Shown piece by piece: positions 25,616 through 34,453 of a stretch of DNA of 64,000 nt. Within the stretch, counting starts at the first letter, position 1, and every line of letters starts with the position of its first letter. A model generated the notes under the pieces. That model was not told the DNA's origin. It searched no databases and was given only the letters and a program-made list of their open reading frames with translations. The position numbers were made by a program, and so were the translations under genes. The stretch comes from an uncultured Chryseobacterium sp. (GTDB lineage Bacteria; Bacteroidota; Bacteroidia; Flavobacteriales; Weeksellaceae). The stretch covers positions 1 to 64,000 of the forward strand of contig CAJYWN010000006.1 of the NCBI GenBank assembly GCA_913778275.1, in the 5' to 3' direction.

Positions 25616-28600
25616 ATGCATCGTTTTTTCATCTTTTTATATTATCTCATTGCTAAAAATAAACTTCTCTCTGCATTTTTTGCAGTCGGAGTGGCTTTGA
25701 TATGTACATTCTTTGCTTCAAAAATTAATTTCGAAGAAGATATCAACCAGATTATTCCTAAAAATGAAAAAGCCGATCTCACGGCAAAAGTGCTCAAGCA
25801 GCTCAATTTTTCAGATAAAATTATTGTGATCATTGAAAATAAGTCAAAAGAAGATAATTTTCAGTTGTCCGAGACAGCGGATGCTTTTCTGCAGAAGACA
25901 GAACCCCTACAACAATACATTGGCTCCGTTCAGGGAAAAGTAAACGACAGTGAAATTTCTGAAACCTTTGATTTCGTTAATCGAAATCTTCCTTTATTCT
26001 TAGATGAAAACGATTACCCGGAGATTGAGAGGAAACTCAATAAAGACAGTATTGCGAAACAAGTAGAAAGCAACTACATCTCGCTGGTTTCTCCTACAAG
26101 CCTTGTAACAAAAGAATTTATCAAAAAAGACCCGCTCGGAATTACTTTTTTAGGAATAAAAAAACTTAATGCCTTAAATATCAGCAAGGATTTTAAACTT
26201 GAAAACAGCTATATCGTCACAAAAGACGGGAAAAACCTTCTGCTCTTTATTGATCCTAAAAATAAAAGCAGCGACACCAAAAACAACGAATCATTCATCA
26301 ATGATTTAAATCAAATAAAAGATAATCTTAATAAGCAGTTTAAAGGAAAAACGGAAATCAGCTATTTCGGATCTCCGGTAATTGCAGTTGCCAATGCACA
26401 GCAGATTAAAAAGGACATCCAGAATACAGTACTTATCTCCCTTACTATTTTACTAGTGGTTCTGATTTATTATTTCCGGAACTTCTTTACGCCGTTCATT
26501 GTATTTCTCCCAACGGTATTTTCCGTTTTGCTGGCTTTACTGATTCTGTATTTCATAAAAGATAAAATTTCCGCCATTTCATTAAGTGTAGGAGCAATTC
26601 TGATTGGCATTACAATAGATTATGCCCTTCATATTCTTACCCATTATAAGCACAATAATAATATAGAAGAGCTTTACAAAGAAATCACCCAGCCTATTAT
26701 CTTAAGCAGCGCCACAACAGCAATTTCATTTCTCTGCCTTGTCCTGGTGCGCTCTGAAGCATTGAAGGATCTGGGACTTTTTGCAGCCATTACCGTTATG
26801 CTATCCTCTGTTCTGGCACTGATTATTATTCCTCAGCTATACCGCCCCACAAAACAAAAAGCAGCAAATGCCAACTTTATTGATAGAATCGGGTCCTATC
26901 CTTATGAAAAGAACAAACCTCTCATTATTGGCTGCTCACTGATCATTATTGCCTGTCTTTTCGGGTTTCGCTATGTAGGATTTAACGAAGACATTGGAGA
27001 TTTAAATTATATTCCCAAAGACCTAAAAATAACGGAAGCCAAACTTCAGAAGCTTTCCGACATCACCTCAAAATCCATTTATACAATTTCATACGGAAAC
27101 TCTTCAGAAGAAGCGCTTACCAAAAATTCGCAGCTGAGCCAGTTTCTGGAAAAAGAAAAGCAGGAAGGGAAAATTTTAAGCTATAATTCTTTAGGAAAAG
27201 TAGTGCTATCGGAAAAAGACCAGCATAAAAAAATTGCAGACTGGAGAAAATTCTGGACGTCGGATAAAAAAACAAATACCATCTCCCAACTTATCCAAAA
27301 CGGCAGTCAGTATGGTTTTAATCAAGCTGCATTTAATCAGCTTAATGATAATCTCAATAAAGATTACACTCCGTTAAGCCTCAAAGAGTATGAAAAAATA
27401 AAAGCACTGCAGGTCTCAGAATTCCTGAGTGAGGAAAAAGGATTTTATACCATATCGAATGTGGTAAAAGTTGACGAAAGCAAAAGGGAAGCATTCATTA
27501 AAGATGTTGAAAAAAAGTATGATGCACTTGCCATCGACCGGCAGCAGATGAATGAAAACTTTTTGGGACTTCTGAAAAGAGATTTCAATACCCTGATCAA
27601 TTATTCTCTTTTAGCCATTATTCTGACGATCATCGTATTCTTCAGGAATTTTGAACTTACGCTTCTTACGATGTTCCCGATTGTGTTAACAGGAATTGTC
27701 ACAGCCGGAATCCTATATTTTCTCGAACTTGAACTTAATATTTTCAGTACCGTTGTCTGCACGCTGGTTTTTGGAGTGGGAGATGATTTCAGTATCTTCC
27801 TGACACAAGCGATGCAAAAAGAGCACACCACCGGTAAAAACGAGCTTCCTACGTACAGAACCTCCATCATACTTGCGGTTTTCACTACCATTCTGTCTAT
27901 CGGCTCACTGATATTTGCCAAACATCCTGCACTCCACTCACTGGCATTGGTTGCTTTAATAGGAATGTTCTCGGTAATCATCATCACTTCAACATTATAT
28001 CCATTCTGGTTTAGGCTACTCATTACCAATAGGGCAAAAAAAGGCCTGTCGCCTATCACCTTAAGGCTTTTCATACACTCGGTACTGTCTTTCCTGTATT
28101 ACGGTTTGGGAGGATTGTTTTTCTCATTGTTTATCAGTCCCTTTACAAAGAATTCCAAAGGCAGAACCTTAAACTTTTTTAAATTAATTTCTGCAAAATT
28201 TTTAACTTCCGTGTTATTTACCAATCCATGGGTTAGGAAAAAGATCATTAAAGTTACGGTAGAAGATTTCAGCAAACCGGCAATTATTATTGCGAACCAT
28301 ACTTCATTCCTTGATATACTGGCTGTTGCTATGACTACACACAAATTTATTTTCCTGGTTAACGATTGGGTATACCAATCTCCTGTTTTCGGGAAAATGG
28401 TGAAAGCATTGGGATGTTATCCTGTTTCTCAGGGCATAGAAAACGGTCTTGACAAACTTAAGAATAAAGTAGATCAGGGATATTCACTGGCCGTGTTCCC
28501 TGAAGCAGAACGTTCTTACACAAACGATGTAAAAAGATTCCATAAAGGAGCATTCTATCTTGCAGAGCAGTTCGGGTTGGATATTGTACCAGTCTATATT

Positions 28601-29266
28601 CACGGAAATTCCGAAGTGTTACCGAAAGGAGATTTTATCATTTATGACGGAGCCATTACCGTGAAAATTGGTGATAGGATAAAAAAAGAAGATGAAAGCT
28701 TCGGGAAAAATTATTCTGAGCGTACCAAAAAAATAAATGCCTACTTCAGGAAAGAGTTTGCTGCGCTCAGAAATGAGCTTGAAGATGAAAACTACTTTAA
28801 GAAAAAACTGTTTTTAAGCTTTTTATACAAAGACAATGAAGTGGTGAACGAAGTTAAAAAAGATTTCGAGCACAACAAATCAATTTATTTTGAACTCGGC
28901 AAACATATTCAGAAGGACGATACTATTCTTCACATTGCTGATGATTTCGGGCAGAAAGATGTTCTGCTAACGCTTCAGCAGGCAGGAAGAAAAATATTCA
29001 GTTTTATCAATGATCCTGAAAAAAGACAGATCGCCGAACAGAACTACCTGGTAAAAAGAAGAAAGATCAGCCATATTAAAAAGTTTGATGAAATCACTAA
29101 AAACATTGATGTTTTGCTGATTTCAGATGAAAATTTCAACATCGGTTCTTTGGAGAAACTTCCTGAAATTATTATCTTTTGTAATGTAAAAAATAATACA
29201 TTGAATAATGCTGATTATGCATTGAAATTCAGTTATGGCTCATTAAAAGTATTTGCTTCTCAATAA
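25616..29266 (+). CDS. MMPL exporter - PlsC acyltransferase - Rossmann-like fusion
   Basis: A fusion of about 1216 residues that opens the flexirubin operon. The N-terminal two thirds is an MMPL/RND-type transporter with two sets of transmembrane helices (near 225-400 and 660-800), likely moving lipid or pigment. A PlsC-type acyltransferase follows, with the NHxxxxD motif (NHTSFLD, near residue 895) and FPEAERS. The last 150 residues contain ILHIADDFGQKDVLL and INDPEKRQIAEQNYL. These resemble the SAM-binding and acidic-loop region of class I methyltransferases, but without the glycine-rich motif. ATG at 25616 is preferred over GTG at 25613. Confidence 0.9.
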   Translation: MHRFFIFLYYLIAKNKLLSAFFAVGVALICTFFASKINFEEDINQIIPKNEKADLTAKVLKQLNFSDKIIVIIENKSKEDNFQLSETADAFLQKTEPLQQYIGSVQGKVNDSEISETFDFVNRNLPLFLDENDYPEIERKLNKDSIAKQVESNYISLVSPTSLVTKEFIKKDPLGITFLGIKKLNALNISKDFKLENSYIVTKDGKNLLLFIDPKNKSSDTKNNESFINDLNQIKDNLNKQFKGKTEISYFGSPVIAVANAQQIKKDIQNTVLISLTILLVVLIYYFRNFFTPFIVFLPTVFSVLLALLILYFIKDKISAISLSVGAILIGITIDYALHILTHYKHNNNIEELYKEITQPIILSSATTAISFLCLVLVRSEALKDLGLFAAITVMLSSVLALIIIPQLYRPTKQKAANANFIDRIGSYPYEKNKPLIIGCSLIIIACLFGFRYVGFNEDIGDLNYIPKDLKITEAKLQKLSDITSKSIYTISYGNSSEEALTKNSQLSQFLEKEKQEGKILSYNSLGKVVLSEKDQHKKIADWRKFWTSDKKTNTISQLIQNGSQYGFNQAAFNQLNDNLNKDYTPLSLKEYEKIKALQVSEFLSEEKGFYTISNVVKVDESKREAFIKDVEKKYDALAIDRQQMNENFLGLLKRDFNTLINYSLLAIILTIIVFFRNFELTLLTMFPIVLTGIVTAGILYFLELELNIFSTVVCTLVFGVGDDFSIFLTQAMQKEHTTGKNELPTYRTSIILAVFTTILSIGSLIFAKHPALHSLALVALIGMFSVIIITSTLYPFWFRLLITNRAKKGLSPITLRLFIHSVLSFLYYGLGGLFFSLFISPFTKNSKGRTLNFFKLISAKFLTSVLFTNPWVRKKIIKVTVEDFSKPAIIIANHTSFLDILAVAMTTHKFIFLVNDWVYQSPVFGKMVKALGCYPVSQGIENGLDKLKNKVDQGYSLAVFPEAERSYTNDVKRFHKGAFYLAEQFGLDIVPVYIHGNSEVLPKGDFIIYDGAITVKIGDRIKKEDESFGKNYSERTKKINAYFRKEFAALRNELEDENYFKKKLFLSFLYKDNEVVNEVKKDFEHNKSIYFELGKHIQKDDTILHIADDFGQKDVLLTLQQAGRKIFSFINDPEKRQIAEQNYLVKRRKISHIKKFDEITKNIDVLLISDENFNIGSLEKLPEIIIFCNVKNNTLNNADYALKFSYGSLKVFASQ

Positions 29267-29309
29267 TAAATATGAAAAGCATATTTTTGTAAACGGATAA
29301 AAAGAATTA

Positions 29310-30224
29310 ATGAAAAAGAATATACTTGTTATATATTATACTCAGTCCGGACAGCTGGAAGATATTGTAAAAAATATGGTGCAGCCGTTTGAAGAGAAAG
29401 ATCAGGAGTACGAGGTAACCTATTATAATATAAAGCTGAAAAAAGACTTTCCATTCCCATGGACAGGAGAGGTATTTTTCAACACATTTCCAGAATCTTA
29501 CCTGCAGATTCCGAGCGAAATTCTGCCGCCACCGGAAGAAGTCCTGAACAAAAAATTCGATCTGGTTATTTTCGGATATCAGGTTTGGTATCTCACCCCG
29601 TCTATTCCCATTATCTCTTTTCTGAAAAGCGGATTTGCTGAAAACATACTTAAAGATACTCCTGTCGTTACGGTTTCGGGTACCAGAAATATGTGGATGT
29701 TTTCTCAGGAAAAACTTAAAGTATACCTAAAACAAATGCAGGCTAAGCTTGTGGGAAATATTGCTTTGGTAGACAGGCACGATAATTATACCAGCGTACT
29801 TACCATCCTTCGCTGGATGACCACTGGGAAAAAAGAAAAATCCGGAATGCTTCCCGCAGCAGGAGTTTCAGATGAAGAGATTAATGGTGCCGGAAAATAC
29901 GGAAGAATTATTGAAAAAAACTTTTCCGCCAATACGCTGGAAACCCTTCAGCCGGATCTTGTAAAAAACGGGGCCGTAGAAATCCGCGCCTTCCTGGTAA
30001 GAGTAGAAAAAGTAGGAAACAAAATTTTCAAAGTATGGTCCGGCCTCATCATGAGGAAAAAAGAAAAGCGACCATTGCTGATCAAATTCTTTAAGGTATA
30101 TTTGATGGCTGCAATATGGATCGTATCACCGGTAGTTCTGGTATTACATTTGCTTACCACACCTATCTTTTGGTTTAAAAGAAAAAAACAAAGAGAATAT
30201 TTACAAGGAATTAATATAAAATAG
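29310..30224 (+). CDS. darA: Dialkylresorcinol condensing enzyme DarA
   Basis: This 304-residue protein is recognised as DarA. It forms the carbon-carbon bond between two beta-ketoacyl chains, working with DarB, to build the cyclohexanedione that becomes the dialkylresorcinol half of flexirubin. The N-terminus has a flavodoxin-like strand-loop (ILVIYYTQSGQLEDIV) and the C-terminus has a hydrophobic segment (about 265-290) followed by a basic tail, suggesting membrane association. It is one base away from darB. The order darA-darB matches known flexirubin clusters. Confidence 0.9.
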   Translation: MKKNILVIYYTQSGQLEDIVKNMVQPFEEKDQEYEVTYYNIKLKKDFPFPWTGEVFFNTFPESYLQIPSEILPPPEEVLNKKFDLVIFGYQVWYLTPSIPIISFLKSGFAENILKDTPVVTVSGTRNMWMFSQEKLKVYLKQMQAKLVGNIALVDRHDNYTSVLTILRWMTTGKKEKSGMLPAAGVSDEEINGAGKYGRIIEKNFSANTLETLQPDLVKNGAVEIRAFLVRVEKVGNKIFKVWSGLIMRKKEKRPLLIKFFKVYLMAAIWIVSPVVLVLHLLTTPIFWFKRKKQREYLQGINIK

Positions 30225-30225
30225 A

Positions 30226-31365
30226 ATGAACGACGTATTTATCACAAAGGCTTCAACATACCTGCCGAATGAACCGGTTTCTAATGATGAAATGGAAACG
30301 TATCTTGGCTATATCAATGAAAAACCGTCAAAAGCAAAGGCTTTAATTCTGAGAAACAACAAAATTACCACAAGGTATTATGCTTTAGACCAGGAAGGAA
30401 AACCTACCCATACCAATGCCCAGATCACAGCAAAAGCCGTAGAAGGTCTTTTTGATGAAAATTTCGGGAAAGAAGATATAGAATTGCTTTCATGCGGAAC
30501 TACTTCCGCAGACCAGATCCAGCCTTCTCATGCATCCATGGTTCACGGAGAACTTAACCTTAATAAATCAATCGAAATCAACACCTCAACCGGACTTTGT
30601 AACTCCGGGATGAATGCCTTCAATTACGGATTCCTTTCCGTAAAAGCAGGAGTTAAGAAAAATGCAGTGTGTGTAGGCTCGGAAAGATTTTCAGCGTGGA
30701 TGACTGCCGATAAATTCAATCACGAAGCAGAAAATTTAAAATTGCTTGAAGAAAGACCGATTATTGCTTTTAAAAGAGAATTTTTAAGATGGATGCTTTC
30801 GGACGGTGCCGGTGCTTTGCTTCTGCAAAACAAACCAAGACCCGACAGCGTTTCTCTGAAAGTAGAATTCATCGATTTCTATTCGTATGCCCACGAAATT
30901 GAAGCGTGCATGTACGCAGGATGTGAAAAGCAGGAGGACGGAAGCCTGAAATCTTGGGCAGATTATCCTTCAGACGAATGGCTGAAACAATCTATTTTTG
31001 CTCTGAAGCAGGATACAAAAATTTTAGATCAGTATATTTTGGTAAAGGGTGCAGAAAGTTTAAGATCATCTTTCGATAAACACAACCTTGATCCAAATAC
31101 AATAGACCACGTACTGGCGCATATTTCGTCAGGTTATTTCAAAGAAGGATTAAAAGAAGAATTTGCGAATGTAGGATTGGATTTTCCTTGGGAAAAATGG
31201 TTTTACAACCTTTCTGAAGTAGGAAACATTGGTGCAGGTTCTATTTTTATCGCCCTCGAAGAATTAATGAATTCAGGAAAATTAAAAAAAGGTGAAAAAG
31301 TACTGCTTTGTGTGCCGGAAAGTGGAAGATTCGCCTACTCATGTGCCCTGTTAACGGTTTGCTAA
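30226..31365 (+). CDS. darB: Ketosynthase DarB (KAS III-like)
   Basis: A 379-residue beta-ketoacyl-ACP synthase III-type enzyme that acts with DarA in dialkylresorcinol assembly. The catalytic Cys is in STGLCNSGMNAF, the His in DHVLAHISSGYF, and the Asn in SEVGNIGAGS, so the Cys-His-Asn triad of the KAS III fold is complete. It begins one base after darA and ends immediately before the next start codon, giving tight coupling. Aromatisation of the product would need a further oxidase, for which the FAD enzyme at 51105-52628 is a candidate by inference. Confidence 0.92.
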   Translation: MNDVFITKASTYLPNEPVSNDEMETYLGYINEKPSKAKALILRNNKITTRYYALDQEGKPTHTNAQITAKAVEGLFDENFGKEDIELLSCGTTSADQIQPSHASMVHGELNLNKSIEINTSTGLCNSGMNAFNYGFLSVKAGVKKNAVCVGSERFSAWMTADKFNHEAENLKLLEERPIIAFKREFLRWMLSDGAGALLLQNKPRPDSVSLKVEFIDFYSYAHEIEACMYAGCEKQEDGSLKSWADYPSDEWLKQSIFALKQDTKILDQYILVKGAESLRSSFDKHNLDPNTIDHVLAHISSGYFKEGLKEEFANVGLDFPWEKWFYNLSEVGNIGAGSIFIALEELMNSGKLKKGEKVLLCVPESGRFAYSCALLTVC

Positions 31366-31797
31366 ATGGAAAACCGACTGCCTACATCCGACCGTGATTT
31401 TGTTGAGAGCCTGATTCCTCAGCGTTTTCCTTTTGTCATGGTAAACAGCATTGCAGAATATTCAGAAAATCATCTGATTTCAGGTTTCAGGCCGACGGAA
31501 GAAAACATTTTTATGCAGGACGGAACTTTCCAGGCTTCAGGATTACTGGAACATCAGGCGCAGAGTGTAGCCCTTCACACAGGGTATAAATTCTATCTTT
31601 CAGGAAAAGAAGCACCTACCGGATACATCGGCGCCATTAAGTCATTTGAGGTAACAGCACTTCCAAAACTGGGAGATCAGCTAACATCAGAAGTTTCTAT
31701 TCTCAATGAAATGATGGGTGTAACTTTGGTAGATGTCGTTACAAAAATTAATGATGAGGTCATTGCAAAATCTCAGATGAAAACGGTTGTTATGTAA
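31366..31797 (+). CDS. Hotdog-fold dehydratase-like protein (ApeP type, first copy)
   Basis: This 143-residue single hotdog domain resembles the noncanonical ApeP dehydratases of aryl polyene clusters. The early loop reads IPQRFPFVMVNSI and the helix reads SGLLEHQAQSVALHTG, which supplies the Glu of the dehydratase site. The classical FabZ motif GHFPxxPxxPGV is absent. The expected role is dehydration of 3-hydroxyacyl-ACP or channelling of the growing polyene. It starts directly after the darB stop. Confidence 0.75.
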   Translation: MENRLPTSDRDFVESLIPQRFPFVMVNSIAEYSENHLISGFRPTEENIFMQDGTFQASGLLEHQAQSVALHTGYKFYLSGKEAPTGYIGAIKSFEVTALPKLGDQLTSEVSILNEMMGVTLVDVVTKINDEVIAKSQMKTVVM

Positions 31798-31814
31798 GTA
31801 TTTAATACAATTTA

Positions 31815-32258
31815 ATGGAAATCAAGGAAGAAAACATAATCAATATCCACCATTTTCTCCCGCATCGCGATCCGATGCTGATGGCAGATTATATCCTGGA
31901 GCTGAATAAAGAAAAAGTGATGACTTCCTTCGAAATTCAGCAAAACAATATTTTTGTACACAATAACGAATTTGCAGAAGCCGGCCTTATCGAAAATCTT
32001 GCGCAGACCTGTTCTTCGATTTTCGGACAAAGCTTCTTCGAGGATCCTGATGCAGATACCAAAGTTATTGGCTTTATAACTTCTATCAAAAAAATAGAGG
32101 TTTTTGCACTCCCAAAAGTGGGTGACAAAATTATTTCCAAAGCTTCGCTTATCTCTCAGTTCGGGAATATATGCAATATCTTTTGCGAAACTTTTCATAA
32201 TGACCAGCTTTTGATCAGAGCTGAAATCAATTTGTTTATTCAAGAAGTTAAAAACTGA
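31815..32258 (+). CDS. Hotdog-fold dehydratase-like protein (ApeP type, second copy)
   Basis: A 147-residue hotdog protein with FLPHRDPMLMADYI near the start and the active-site helix EAGLIENLAQTCSSIFG. The PHRxPM pattern fits ApeP better than the first copy. Together with its neighbour it may form a heterodimeric dehydratase, an idea based only on adjacency and related folds. It lies 17 bases after the first hotdog gene and five bases before the next gene. Databases sometimes label such proteins as permeases, which the sequence does not support. Confidence 0.78.
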   Translation: MEIKEENIINIHHFLPHRDPMLMADYILELNKEKVMTSFEIQQNNIFVHNNEFAEAGLIENLAQTCSSIFGQSFFEDPDADTKVIGFITSIKKIEVFALPKVGDKIISKASLISQFGNICNIFCETFHNDQLLIRAEINLFIQEVKN

Positions 32259-32263
32259 CGCCC

Positions 32264-32668
32264 ATGAAAAAGCAAGACCTTCCTCAGGACGAAAGCAATC
32301 TAAAATCCGCCAACATGACCGAAGTGCTGTATGTTACGGATGAAAATGACAATTATACCACCGCCAACAGTATTGGCTGGGATGCCAAAAAAGCGGCACT
32401 GGAAGAATCTATGGAACTTATCCACGAAAGAATTGAAGAAGCCAGACAAAACGTAGCCAATAATATGGTAAGTCCCATTATTTATTTCATGGAACTGAAT
32501 AAAATGGATCTCCAGGTATTGGCAGCCTACGTCGGAATGTGGCAGTGGCGGGTCAAAAGACACGGAAAACCAAAAGTATTTAAAACACTAAGAGACTCTG
32601 TACTGAAAAAATATGCCGATACATTCGGTATTACAGTAGACGAACTGAAAAACTTCAACGGAAAATAA
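32264..32668 (+). CDS. Small flexirubin-operon protein with HTH-like C-terminus
   Basis: This 134-residue protein has no established function. The N-terminal third is acidic and disordered-looking. The C-terminal half (about residues 75-134) reads MDLQVLAAYVGMWQWRVKRH followed by KYADTFGITVDELKNF. This is the spacing and ending of an XRE/Cro-type helix-turn-helix, although the turn is atypical. It could be a local regulator or a protein-binding helical domain. Its place between dehydratase-like and BtrH-like genes, with five-base spacing, argues that it belongs to the pathway. Confidence 0.7.
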   Translation: MKKQDLPQDESNLKSANMTEVLYVTDENDNYTTANSIGWDAKKAALEESMELIHERIEEARQNVANNMVSPIIYFMELNKMDLQVLAAYVGMWQWRVKRHGKPKVFKTLRDSVLKKYADTFGITVDELKNFNGK

Positions 32669-32700
32669 GGTAAAGTTGAAGGTTAATAACCAAGCTAAGA

Positions 32701-33696
32701 ATGAAAATTAATTTTGAACACCATCAGACTGCGCATTGCGAGAACGGGGTGGCTTCCAATTTATTATTAAACAAAGGATTGAAACTCAGCGAACCTATGA
32801 TTTTCGGAATCGGTTCCGGGTTGTTCTTTGTTTACCTCCCTTTTTTAAAAGTAAATTTTGCACCCGGCTTCAGCTATCGTCCGATGCCCGGAGCAATTTT
32901 CAGCAAAGCCGCAAAAAGACTGGGAATTAAAATTAAAAGGCTTAAATTCTCTAATCCGCAGGATGCTCAGAAAGCCCTTGAAAAAAACCTGGAAAATAAT
33001 ATTCCGACAGGGCTTCAGGTAGGTGTTTTCAACCTTACGTATTTCCCGGAAGAATATAAATTCCATTTCAACGCGCATAATCTTGTGGTTTACGGAAAAG
33101 AAGACGGAAAATTCCTGATCAGTGATCCTGTGATGGATTATGTAACTACCCTTTCTGAAGCCGAGCTGGAAAAAGTACGATATGCGAAAGGAGCACTTCC
33201 CCCGAAAGGCCACATGTACTTTCCTACTTATATTCCGGAAAACATTCATCTGGAAGAAGCCATCAAAAAAGGAATCAAAGACACCTGCAAAAATATGCTC
33301 GCTCCCGTTCCGATCATCGGCGTAAAAGCCATGAGATGGGTTGCCAAAAGCATCCCGAAGTGGGCTGAAAAAAAAGGAACAAAAACAACCAATCATTATC
33401 TGGGACAGCTAATCCGTATGCAGGAAGAAATAGGAACCGGAGGCGGAGGCTTCAGGTTCATTTACGGTGCGTTCTTACAGGAAGCAGCTGTTATTCTTAA
33501 AAATGATGAATTAAAAGAACTGTCTAAAGAAATCACCATGATTGGTGACCTCTGGAGAGATTTTGCAGTGGATATTGCACGGGTTTACAAAAACAGAAAT
33601 TCCAAAAGCGATATTTATAACAACCTTTCAAAATCAATGCTTCACATTGCAGATCTGGAAGAAGCCTTCTATAAAAAACTAAGAAAAGCAATATAA
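32701..33696 (+). CDS. BtrH N-terminal domain protein, candidate ACP-dependent acyltransferase
   Basis: This 331-residue protein begins with the BtrH N-terminal signature: EHHQTAHCENGVASNLL with Cys13, later AHNLVVYGKEDGKFLISDPV, which supplies a His/Asp-containing papain-like site. BtrH in butirosin biosynthesis moves an acyl group from an acyl carrier protein onto an aminoglycoside. The C-terminal half is helical and fits DUF4872. By analogy it could join the polyene acyl-ACP to the resorcinol hydroxyl and so form the flexirubin ester; that is inference. It lies two bases before the ABC transporter genes. Confidence 0.78.
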   Translation: MKINFEHHQTAHCENGVASNLLLNKGLKLSEPMIFGIGSGLFFVYLPFLKVNFAPGFSYRPMPGAIFSKAAKRLGIKIKRLKFSNPQDAQKALEKNLENNIPTGLQVGVFNLTYFPEEYKFHFNAHNLVVYGKEDGKFLISDPVMDYVTTLSEAELEKVRYAKGALPPKGHMYFPTYIPENIHLEEAIKKGIKDTCKNMLAPVPIIGVKAMRWVAKSIPKWAEKKGTKTTNHYLGQLIRMQEEIGTGGGGFRFIYGAFLQEAAVILKNDELKELSKEITMIGDLWRDFAVDIARVYKNRNSKSDIYNNLSKSMLHIADLEEAFYKKLRKAI

Positions 33697-33697
33697 C

Positions 33698-34453
33698 GTG
33701 GAACATTTTATCGAAATAAAAAACCTCTACAAAAAATATAAGAATGCAGAAGACTTTTCTGTAAATGATATTTCGCTGAATATCGCCAAAAACGAAATCT
33801 ACGGAATCCTTGGTCCTAACGGAGCCGGAAAAACCACATTGATTTCCATACTTTCCGGATTGATTAAGCCTACCTCAGGACAGTTTACCATTGACGGATT
33901 ATCACCTCAGAAAAACGGATTCAAATTAAGACAGATCATTGGCATTGTCCCGCAGGAATATGCTTTATATCCAACTTTAACAGCAAGGGAAAACTTAATA
34001 TTCTTCGGAAGCTTATACGGTTTAAGCCATAAAAATTTAAAAACTTCCATTGACGAATCTCTGGAGATCATGGGACTCTCAAAATTCGCTGATAAAAAAG
34101 TAGAACAGTTTTCAGGAGGGATGAAACGCCGCTGCAACCTCATTGCAGGAACCCTTCACAACCCGAAAGTTCTATTTCTGGATGAACCAACGGTAGGCGT
34201 TGATGTACAGTCTAAAAAAGCAATCATTGATCATCTTTTAGAACTCAATAAAAAAGGAACCTGCATTATTTATACCTCGCATCATCTTTCCGAAGCCGAA
34301 GAATTCTGCACCAAAATTGCCATTATCGATCATGGAAAAATCCATGCGGTTGGGACACCCGAGGAATTGGTCAACAGAGTATCCAACGCGGAAAACTTGG
34401 AAGATGTTTTTATTTCATTAACCGGAAAAGAATTAAGAGATGTTGTTGTATAA
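33698..34453 (+). CDS. ABC transporter ATP-binding protein
   Basis: A 251-residue ATPase subunit with Walker A GPNGAGKTT (about residues 39-47), Q-loop VPQEYALYP, ABC signature FSGGMKRR, Walker B VLFLDEPT and switch His in YTSHHLSE. The start is GTG at 33698, one base after the preceding stop. The alternative later starts would remove the first strand of the domain. It overlaps the permease gene by 14 bases. The pair likely exports pigment precursor or positions it in the envelope, but the substrate is not known. Confidence 0.92.
   Translation: MEHFIEIKNLYKKYKNAEDFSVNDISLNIAKNEIYGILGPNGAGKTTLISILSGLIKPTSGQFTIDGLSPQKNGFKLRQIIGIVPQEYALYPTLTARENLIFFGSLYGLSHKNLKTSIDESLEIMGLSKFADKKVEQFSGGMKRRCNLIAGTLHNPKVLFLDEPTVGVDVQSKKAIIDHLLELNKKGTCIIYTSHHLSEAEEFCTKIAIIDHGKIHAVGTPEELVNRVSNAENLEDVFISLTGKELRDVVV

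Noticed and set aside
31812..32243. Long open frame antisense to the second ApeP-like hotdog gene
   Set aside because: It covers the hotdog gene almost exactly on the other strand, has no recognisable domain, and the hotdog reading has clear family motifs and operon spacing.
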